From positions 124,292,496 through 124,356,495 of the forward strand of contig CM038045.1 in the NCBI GenBank assembly GCA_021397845.1: a stretch of 64,000 bases of DNA, written 5' to 3'. The DNA is from Areca catechu (lineage: Eukaryota; Streptophyta; Magnoliopsida; Arecales; Arecaceae). This document shows, piece by piece, positions 57,191-64,000 of the stretch (positions within the stretch are counted from its first letter, which is position 1; the number at the start of each line of letters is the position of its first letter). The translations under genes were made by a program, and so were the position numbers. The notes under the pieces are model-generated. The model searched no databases and had not been told where the DNA came from. It saw only the letters and a list, made by a program, of their open reading frames with translations.

Positions 57191-58128
57191 TAGATTGAAG
57201 TTTTGGGTAAGCCATTGCACTTGTTTCATTAGGTTCTGTTTTCTGAAAATTTGCATCTGTTTACTGTAATCCGTCTGCAGCTCCAAAGGCAAGTCGCTGA
57301 TTTTTTATTGAAATATTTTTTTTCTTGTTTCTTTTTAAGTCAGTTATCACCATATTAAATTTCATCATCAGAAAAAAATTATAAAAAAAAAAAAAATTCT
57401 GCAGTTCGACACTGTCATTAGGGTTCTGTTCTGTCCTTTTTATTTATCTTTAATTGTATGATCTGCTTAGGGTAGTACAGATTTTAGTTTTAAAATTCCT
57501 TTTATCTACATTGAAACATATAAGTTAGGAATCCTCTGTGAATTTTTTATAATTTTTGGATATTTTTTTCATCACGTTTTCCACACCACTTTCAAACTGC
57601 AACACACTTCTGCAGCACCTTTGCATTTCATTCATCTCATGAGAAATCAAATTAAGGGCATCAATTTGACATAGGGTCAGGATTTCATCACCTGTCCCTA
57701 GCCCAAAAATCACCAACCAGCATATCGATCCCAGCCCATTAATTAAAGTTGAGTAGAACGTTAATTGCCCTAGTGGGTTAGGGACACCAACAAATTGGGT
57801 TCAGGTTAGGGTCAAGTTAGCTGTGTCAGCTAATTGGTGTGTGCTTACTGGCTTGGTGTCTAGGATTGGTGCATCAGGGCTTGTGATTTGGTCCGCCTAC
57901 CTGGCCAATCTCAGATTGGTGTCTAAGGTTGGTAATCAGAGACCTTCACTCCCCACCACCTACCTGGCTAAGTCCCATAAGAACTACTAGCTAGTTGGTT
58001 CACTTAATTAGACCTCTAATTTGTGCTCTAGGTCTAGGAAACCTTAGCTCGAGCTTGAGTCCATTTGTATGCATGACAAGTAGAGCAGGGAACCATATTC
58101 ACCAATCCAAGCCCAGTCCAGTGTAGCC
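57191..58128 (+). other. Unit 2 leader
   Basis: Untranslated. A one-base deletion near 58091 (GGGAACC for GGGACACC) disconnects the upstream frame that is open in units 1 and 3. Confidence 0.7.
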
Positions 58129-58959
58129 ATGGACCCGAATCTTGAAACCATGCTGAAAGGCCTAAATGATCTAATGGCCCAATTGAACCAAATGCTGGCT
58201 AACCAATTTTCCTTAGACCAACCAACTCCTACTTTCCCATTAGCTCATATGAATGATAGGAGTAAGAACCCTGAAGTACAAGTTGAGTTCATGAATACTC
58301 AAGACTTAGGGTATCCTCAAACTGAAGGGCTAGGGAAGGAAGAAGGCAAGTCTGAACCTAGTAAATATGTGTATGAGACTAACATAAGTTTAATAGATGA
58401 ATATGAAGGGGAAGACTGTGAAGAGAACAACTTTAATACCTTACCTGAGGAAACCTTTGGTAAAGAAAAGATTATTGAGCCTAGTCCTGAAACATCAGAA
58501 CAACCAAAATTTAGTGAGGACTTGGTTCCCGTAAGACAATGCCCTCAGGAAGAACCCAATACTTTAGCTTCGACACAAGAACTCCTTCAGGTACCTGAGA
58601 AGAACCCAATCATTATTTTAGAAGACTTTCCTGATGACCTTCAACTACCTAGAAGCATCCCGCCTGTAGATCAATATTCAAATCTTAAGGTCATCATGAG
58701 TAACCAAGGTCTGTTTCAAGATTCTCCTAAATTATCCCAAGACTCGGATTCCTATTTCCTGCATTTTCTTAAGTCTTATCCTAATTTTAGAGCCATTAAG
58801 TTTCATTTTGATGAGATTACTAGGTTGCATGAGCCTTTAAAGCCTATTCCTTTTGCTACCTACTTTTGGAAAACCTTATGGCATTTGCTAGGAACCCATG
58901 GTAAATTCTCATGTACATACCAGACCAGGGTCAAACCTAGAGAGTCATTAATTTGTTAG
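58129..58959 (+). CDS. Element C ORF1, unit 2
   Basis: 276 codons starting MDPNLETMLKGLNDL, the start I favour for the family since element A gag begins with the homologous MDQNFETLMKTLNDQ. The upstream extension seen in units 1 and 3 is lost here by the one-base deletion. Otherwise as unit 1. Confidence 0.75.
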   Translation: MDPNLETMLKGLNDLMAQLNQMLANQFSLDQPTPTFPLAHMNDRSKNPEVQVEFMNTQDLGYPQTEGLGKEEGKSEPSKYVYETNISLIDEYEGEDCEENNFNTLPEETFGKEKIIEPSPETSEQPKFSEDLVPVRQCPQEEPNTLASTQELLQVPEKNPIIILEDFPDDLQLPRSIPPVDQYSNLKVIMSNQGLFQDSPKLSQDSDSYFLHFLKSYPNFRAIKFHFDEITRLHEPLKPIPFATYFWKTLWHLLGTHGKFSCTYQTRVKPRESLIC

Positions 58960-59082
58960 GTTTAGGCCCTAGAGAGTCCAATAAAATTCCTCTTAATAAA
59001 GATGCCTAGTTCAGTCTGCATTTCGTAAGTGCTTGTGTAAGTTTCTGAGTCTGCTGAGTCTTTTGCACAGCATGTCACAAAT

Positions 59083-59862
59083 ATGCATAAAGAAATCAGT
59101 AATAAGATCAACCTGAGCAATGAAACTTATAAACACTTAGCTGACTCACATAGGAGGGCTAAAGAATTATGTGAAGGGGATTATGCGATGATTAGGCTCA
59201 ACCCTGAATGGTTTCCTCCTGGAACCATAAAGAAGCTGCATGCCCGCGGAGCGGGACCTTTTAAGATCTAAAAGAAAATAGGGCCTAATGCATATGTTTT
59301 GGAACTTCCACTTGATATGGGTATTAGTACAACCTTCAATATTTTAGACCTAGTAGAATACAAAGAACCACTACTAATACCTAGTGAGCCTTTTGAGCCA
59401 GAAACTTTCATTGAGAGTGAACATATTTTCGAGTGTCCACCACCAACCTTACCTGTGCAGAGAGAGAGGATTGAGAGAATCCTAGATGACAAGATCATTA
59501 CTACCAGGAATAAGGACTATCAGCGATACCTGGTTCAATGGCAAGGTCGACCTGAGTCCGACAACTCTTGGATTACTCGAGAGGACCTGCAAAGACTTAA
59601 CCCAGACTTGTTCGAGCATTATCAGGGCAAAACTGAACCATACTCGACTGGGTCGAGTTTTGCCCACCCCAGGAGAATTGGTGTGGACACCAGAAGCCGA
59701 AAGAAACTTCACTCCAACAAGGTTAGCCTTATCCCAATTTGGATCGAAGATAATTTGGTTACCTTGTATCCTTTAGTTCAAAAATATTTTATTTTCAAGA
59801 GTCATTTCCTTTTCAAGAGTCCTGTAATTAATTTTGAGTTTCAAATCAAGAGTGTTTATTGA
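59083..59862 (+). pseudogene. Element C ORF2, unit 2
   Basis: A TTA-to-TAA change at 59269-59271 stops the frame after 62 residues (just after AGPFKI). Downstream the chromodomain frame is open, and because the final TAG is TTG it runs to 59862 in LTR 3. Confidence 0.88.
59665..59678 (+). promoter_or_regulatory. Polypurine tract, unit 2
   Basis: Same CACCCCAGGAGAAT joint. Confidence 0.6.
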
Positions 59863-60998
59863 GTCCTGTAATTACTTTTAAAATTTCATTTCCTGTAAGT
59901 CCATTTCAAGTTTTAAAGTCTAGGTCAGTCAAGTCAGTTCAGTTGAATTAAGTCTAATTCAGTTGAGTTAAGTCTAATCAAGTCTTAAAGCCATGAAAGC
60001 CAGCAACAAGACTCAAATTCTAGACCCCAGAATTTGACCACATGAAGAAGAGAAGACACATCAACCAAGCAAGAGAAAAGGACCATCAACTAGGACCACT
60101 GGGCGCCACATGTCATTCTTATCCAAGTAGAAGACCACCACACCATGCCACGTCATCAGGTGCCACTTCACCAGCCACCTCATCACCCTTTGGGTGCCAA
60201 CAAGGGAGATTCAAATTCAAGGAGGTTGGCCACATCCCTCCAAGTCCTCCACCAAATCCTCCAACCCCCCCCACATCTCTCCAAACTCTCCACCAAATCC
60301 TCCAACCCCCCTTGTAATCCTCCTCGATTTGGGGAGTTTTTAAATTTCAAAATCTAGCTTTGTGAGGCTATTAAAAGCCTTGGACGCCCATTGTAAAAGA
60401 GATTGATTTTGGAAATGAATGAAGTTTGAAGTGAAGTTGTCTTGAGTTTTATGTGTGAAATTTTTCCTATCTTCTTCTTCCACACCCAAAGCCACTCTCT
60501 TCCCTAGCAATTCATCATCCAAGCTCAAGGCAAAGGCATTGGAGTCGGCCAGATCTTCTCAACTATCTTTTCTTTGTTCACAAGTTCTCCCATCCCTTAT
60601 TTATGTTTGCATCCTTCAACCTTAACTTTGATCTTCATTGCAGGGTCCTTCGAAGTCTTTGAGTTGTGAACCGGGTTCACCTTGACAAAGAACCAACAAG
60701 CTGAAGCCCCAAGTCCAGGGTTCTGATCTCTATTATCCAGGTTCTTCAGTTCTGAGCATTGGTAGTTTCAAGGTATGAATCAAAAGAAGGTTGGAAAGCT
60801 CATCAAGGTAAGTCCACAATCATTAGCCCCTATTGTCTAGATCTTCTTCCTTCTTAGTTTAGGATTGTGTCTAATCAAGTAAAAATCTCATTTCTTATAA
60901 TCCTTAAGTCTTATTATGATGAGTACAATGCTAGTGTAATTAGGTTTCATTGCTCTACAAACCATATTCAAAACATTAATCATATGCTTGCCGCATCA
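59679..60998 (+). repeat. Element C LTR 3
   Basis: 1320 bp, shared by units 2 and 3. Confidence 0.95.
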
Positions 60999-61001
60999 AA
61001 T

Positions 61002-61013
61002 TGGTATCAGAGC
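61002..61013 (+). promoter_or_regulatory. Primer-binding site, unit 3
   Basis: TGGTATCAGAGC. Confidence 0.95.
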
Positions 61014-61061
61014 ATGGTTGCATTAGGGTAGAATAGTTTTCTTTAAATCCAAGCAAGATCT

Positions 61062-61146
61062 AAAATTCACGCCTCCTGAGCGGGTGTACTCTAGTACACT
61101 GTCACGACCCATGGGAATAATGAGCCCCTGGCCAGATGTGAGTTTT
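61062..61146 (+). ncRNA. Structured leader element, unit 3
   Basis: Arms 61062-61071 and 61137-61146; the 3' arm begins TGTG instead of CGTG, turning a G-C pair into G-T. Hairpin 61084-61099 unchanged. Confidence 0.65.
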
Positions 61147-61951
61147 TAGATTGAAGTTTTGGGTAAGCCATTGCACTTGTTTGATTAGGTTCTGTTTTCT
61201 GAAAATTTGCATCTGTTTACTATAATCCGTCTGCAGCTCCAAAGGCAAGTCACTGATTTTTTATTGAAATATTTTTTTTCTTGTTCCTTTTTAAGTCAGT
61301 TATCACCATATTAAATTTCATCATCAGAAAAAAATTATAAAAAAAATGAAAATTTCTGCAGTTCGACACTATCATTAGGGTTCTGTTCTGTCCTTTTTAT
61401 TTATCTTTAATTGTAGGATCTGCTTAGAGTAGTACAGATTTTAGTTTTAAAATTCCTTTTATCTACATTGAAACATATAAGTTAGGAATCCTCTGTGAAT
61501 TTTTTATAATTTTTGGACATTTTTTTCATCACGTTTTCCACACCACTTTCAAACTGCAACACACTTCTGCAGCACCTTTGCATTTCATTCATCTCATGAG
61601 AAATCAAATTAAGGGCATCAATTTGACATAGGGTCAGGATTTCATCACCTGTCCCTAGCCCAAAAATCACCAACCAGCATATCGATCCCAGCCCATTAAT
61701 TAAAATTGATTAGAACGTTAATTGCCCTAGTGGGTTAGGGACACCAACAAATTGGGTTCAGGTTAGGGTCAAGTTAACTGTGTCAGCTAATTGGTGTGTG
61801 CTTACTGGCTTAGTGTCTAGGATTGGTGCATCAGGGCTTGTGATTTGGTCTGCCTACCTGGCCAATCTCAGATTGGTGTCTAAGGTTGGCAATCAGAGAC
61901 CTTCACTCCCCACCACCTACCTGGCTAAGTCCCATAAGTACTACTAGCTAG
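61147..61951 (+). other. Unit 3 leader
   Basis: Untranslated; as unit 1. Confidence 0.7.
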
Positions 61952-62917
61952 TTGGTTCACTTAATTAGACCTCTAATTTGTGCTTTAGGTCTAGGAAACC
62001 TTAGCTCGAGCTTGAGTCCATTTGTATGCATGACAAGTAGAGCAGGGACACCATATTCACCAATCCAAGCCCAGTCCAGTGTAGCCATGGACCCGAATCT
62101 TGAAACCATGCTGAAAGGCCTAAATGATCTAATGGCCCAATTGAACCAAATGCTGGCTAACCAATTTTTCTTAGACCAACCAACTCCTACTTTCCCATTA
62201 GCTCATATGAATGATAGGAGTAAGAACCCTGAAGTACAAGTTGAGTTCATGAATACTCAAGACTTAGGGTATCCTCAAACTGAAGGGCTAGGGAAGGAAG
62301 AAGGCAAGTCTGAACCTAGTAAATATGTGTATGAGACTAACATAAGTTTAATAGATGAATATGAAAGGGAAGACTGTGAAGAGAACAACTTTAATACCTT
62401 ACCTGAGGAAACCTTTGGTAAAGAAAAGATTATTGAGCCTAGTCCTGAAACATCAGAACAACCAAAATTTAGTGAGGACTTGGTTCCCGTAAGACAATGC
62501 CCTCAGGAAGAACCCAATACTTTAGCTTCGACACAAGAACTCCTTCAGGTACTTGAGAAGAACCCAATCATTATTTTAGAAGACTTTCCTGATGACCTTC
62601 AACTACCTAGAAGCATCCCGCCTGTAGATCAATATTCAAATCTTAAGGTCATCATGAGTAACCAAGGTCTGTTTCAAGATTCTCCTAAATTATCCCAAGA
62701 CTCGGATTCCTATTTCCTGCCTTTCCTTAAGTCTTATCCTAATTTTAGAGCCATTAAGTTTCATTTTGATGAGATTACTAGGTTGCATGAGCCTTTAAAG
62801 CCTATTCCTTTTGCTACCTACTTTTGGAAAACCTTATGGCATTTGCTAGGAACCCATGGTAAATTCTCATGTACATACCAGACCAGGGTCAAACCTAGAG
62901 AGTCATTAATCTGTTAG
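61952..62917 (+). CDS. Element C ORF1, unit 3
   Basis: 321 codons from 61952, or 276 from the favoured MDPNLET start at 62087. Differs from units 1 and 2 by isolated substitutions (for example EYERED for EYEGED). Confidence 0.75.
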   Translation: MVHLIRPLICALGLGNLSSSLSPFVCMTSRAGTPYSPIQAQSSVAMDPNLETMLKGLNDLMAQLNQMLANQFFLDQPTPTFPLAHMNDRSKNPEVQVEFMNTQDLGYPQTEGLGKEEGKSEPSKYVYETNISLIDEYEREDCEENNFNTLPEETFGKEKIIEPSPETSEQPKFSEDLVPVRQCPQEEPNTLASTQELLQVLEKNPIIILEDFPDDLQLPRSIPPVDQYSNLKVIMSNQGLFQDSPKLSQDSDSYFLPFLKSYPNFRAIKFHFDEITRLHEPLKPIPFATYFWKTLWHLLGTHGKFSCTYQTRVKPRESLIC

Positions 62918-63040
62918 GTTTAGGCCCTAGAGAGTCCAATAAAATTTCTCTTAATAAAGATGCCTAGTTCAGTCTGCATTTCGTAAGTGCTTGTGTAAGT
63001 TTCTGAGTCTGCTGAGTCTTTTGCACAGCATGTCACAAAT

Positions 63041-63715
63041 ATGCATAAAGAAATCAGTAATAAGATCAACCTGAGCAATGAAACTTATAAATACTTAGCT
63101 GACTCACATAAGAGGGCTAAAGAATTATGTGAAGGGGATTATGCGATGATTAGGCTCAACCCTGAATGGTTTCCTCCTGGAACCATAAAGAAGCTGCATG
63201 CCCACGGAGCGGGACCTTTTAAGATCTTAAAGAAAATAGGGCCTAATGCATATGTTTTGGAACTTCCACTTGATATGGGTATTAGTACAACCTTCAATAT
63301 TTTAGACCTAGTAGAATACAAAGAACCACTACTAATGCCTAGTGAGCCTTTTGAGCCAGAAACTTTCATTGAGAGTGAACATATTTTCGAGTGTCCACCA
63401 CCAACCTTACCTGAGCAGAGAGAGAGGATTGAGAGAATCCTAGATGACAAGATCATTACTACCAGGAATAAGGACTATCAGCGATACCTAGTTCAATGGC
63501 AAGGTCGACCTGAGTCCGACAACTCTTGGATTACTCGAGAGGACCTGCAAAGACTTAACCCAGACTTGTTCGAGCATTATCAGGGCAAAACTGAACCATA
63601 CTCGACTGGGTCGAGTTCTGCCCACCCCAGGAGAATTGGTGTGGACACCAGAAGCCGAAAGAAACTTCACTTCAACAAGGTTAGCCTTATCCCAATTTGG
63701 ATCGAAGATAATTAG
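63041..63715 (+). CDS. Element C ORF2, integrase C-terminal domain plus chromodomain, intact
   Basis: 224 codons from ATG in AATATGCATAAAG. Residues ~1-90 are the integrase C-terminal domain (YAMIRLNPEWFPPGTIKKLH, GAGPFKILKKIGPNAYVLEL). Residues ~125-190 are a chromodomain (ILDDKIITTRNKDYQRYLVQ, WQGRPESDNSW, LQRLNPDLFEHY). The last ~26 residues are encoded by LTR 4. The catalytic core is absent, so it cannot integrate DNA; it might bind chromatin or a partner integrase, which is inference. The ORF1 stop lies about 120 bp upstream. Confidence 0.82.
   Translation: MHKEISNKINLSNETYKYLADSHKRAKELCEGDYAMIRLNPEWFPPGTIKKLHAHGAGPFKILKKIGPNAYVLELPLDMGISTTFNILDLVEYKEPLLMPSEPFEPETFIESEHIFECPPPTLPEQRERIERILDDKIITTRNKDYQRYLVQWQGRPESDNSWITREDLQRLNPDLFEHYQGKTEPYSTGSSSAHPRRIGVDTRSRKKLHFNKVSLIPIWIEDN
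63623..63636 (+). promoter_or_regulatory. Polypurine tract, unit 3
   Basis: CACCCCAGGAGAAT abutting LTR 4. Confidence 0.6.
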
Positions 63716-64000
63716 GTTACCTTGTATCCTTTAGTTCAAAAATATTTTATTTTCAAGAGTCATTTCCTTTTCAAGAGTCCTGTAATTAATTTTGAGTTTC
63801 AAATCAAGAGTGTTTATTGAGTCCTGTAATTACTTTTAAAATTTCATTTCCTGTAAGTCCATTTCAAGTTTTAAAGTCTAGGTCAGTCAAGTCAGTTCAG
63901 TTGAGTTAAGTCTAATTCAGTTGAGTTAAGTCTAATCAAGTCTTAAAGCCATGAAAGCCAGCAACAAGACTCAAATTCTAGACCCCAGAATTTGACCACA
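63637..64000 (+). repeat. Element C LTR 4, cut by window end
   Basis: First 364 bp, TGGTGTGGACACCA onward; whether more units follow cannot be seen. Confidence 0.95.

Larger units (their letters stand above)
45474..64000 (-). mobile_element. Tat-lineage Ty3/gypsy element, minus strand, interrupted by the element C array
   Basis: From left to right: 3' LTR, polypurine tract, antisense ORF, second antisense ORF, spacer, integrase C-terminal part of pol on the minus strand, then the inserted array at 51766. The rest of pol, gag and the 5' LTR must lie beyond the window. Antisense ORFs between pol and 3' LTR are a known trait of Tat elements such as Retand and Grande. The element's own sequence (45474-51765) is visibly GC-richer than its surroundings. 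Confidence 0.82.
51766..64000 (+). mobile_element. Element C tandem array: LTR-int-LTR-int-LTR-int-LTR
   Basis: LTRs start at 51766, 55724, 59679 and 63637, spaced 3958, 3955 and 3958 bp. Internal segments of 2636-2638 bp alternate with LTRs of 1319-1320 bp, all in one direction, with no target duplications between units: each internal region runs straight from polypurine tract into the next LTR. So this is one insertion multiplied in tandem, not three insertions. Units differ at only a few scattered bases. The array interrupts the Tat integrase and continues beyond the window. Recombination between LTRs of sister chromatids, or insertion of a concatemer, would give this. Confidence 0.93.

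Noticed and set aside
52129..60357. 91-aa and 70-aa Pro-rich frames in each element C LTR
   Set aside because: They come from the CCTCCAA/CACC-rich U3 of the LTR, overlap each other in two frames, and have no homologue in the other families.
55226..63670. Minus-strand frames repeated in every element C unit
   Set aside because: They are shadows of ORF2 and repeat only because the unit repeats.

Overview
This 64 kb window is nuclear DNA of a flowering plant. It holds split exons of a plant-type PQ-loop membrane protein gene, LTR retrotransposons whose primer-binding sites match plant initiator-Met tRNA (TGGTATCAGAGC), Tat-type Ty3/gypsy elements with an antisense 'putative gypsy type transposon' ORF, chromoviruses, copia elements and a hAT remnant. 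The mix of elements with long LTRs suggests a monocot, perhaps a palm, but that guess is weak. Almost everything is mobile-element sequence inserted into older mobile elements; I see no tRNA, rRNA or CRISPR.

Left third (1-22 kb). A decayed Tat-type remnant (58-bp tandem repeats at 1-600, an antisense ORF on the minus strand at 19768-19067 and 12338-10907) is broken by two complete elements. Element A (1218-9942, plus, TSD GAGAT) carries 1349-bp LTRs and is itself interrupted by a copia-like solo LTR (5486-7917, TSD TGTAT). Element D (12339-19061, minus, TSD GGATA) carries about 2.0-kb LTRs. Both encode only gag/acidic-linker sequence joined directly to the integrase C-terminus plus chromodomain; protease, RT, RNase H and the integrase core are absent.

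Middle (20-37 kb). A minus-strand LTR-like block is followed by a decayed Ty1/copia element (22111-31411; gag-pol 25229-29155, 3' LTR 29197-31411). Its leader carries a further deleted chromovirus-like LTR (22768-24217, TSD TTTGG). Beyond it lie a hAT transposase tail, a minus-strand Ty3/gypsy gag with an intact zinc knuckle, and that element's LTR with a nested copia LTR fragment.

Host gene (38-45 kb). Exons of a PQ-loop repeat (lysosomal/vacuolar amino-acid transporter-like) gene lie on the plus strand, including a 21-nt microexon followed by a GC-AG intron. A Tat-derived element with inverted LTRs (38056-41568) separates two of the exons. The last exon is not seen before another Tat element begins at 45474.

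Right third (45-64 kb). A minus-strand Tat element (3' LTR 45474-46229, two antisense ORFs, integrase fragment) is interrupted at 51765 by the most striking structure of the window: a head-to-tail array LTR-internal-LTR-internal-LTR-internal-LTR of about 3.96-kb units (element C, 51766 to beyond the window end). The units belong to the same chromodomain-keeping non-autonomous group as A and D. A, C and D share LTRs beginning with the hairpin TGGTG-NGGN-CACCA, and a structured leader 3' of the primer-binding site whose stems show compensatory changes between families. Together they look like a lineage that moves only with proteins supplied in trans.
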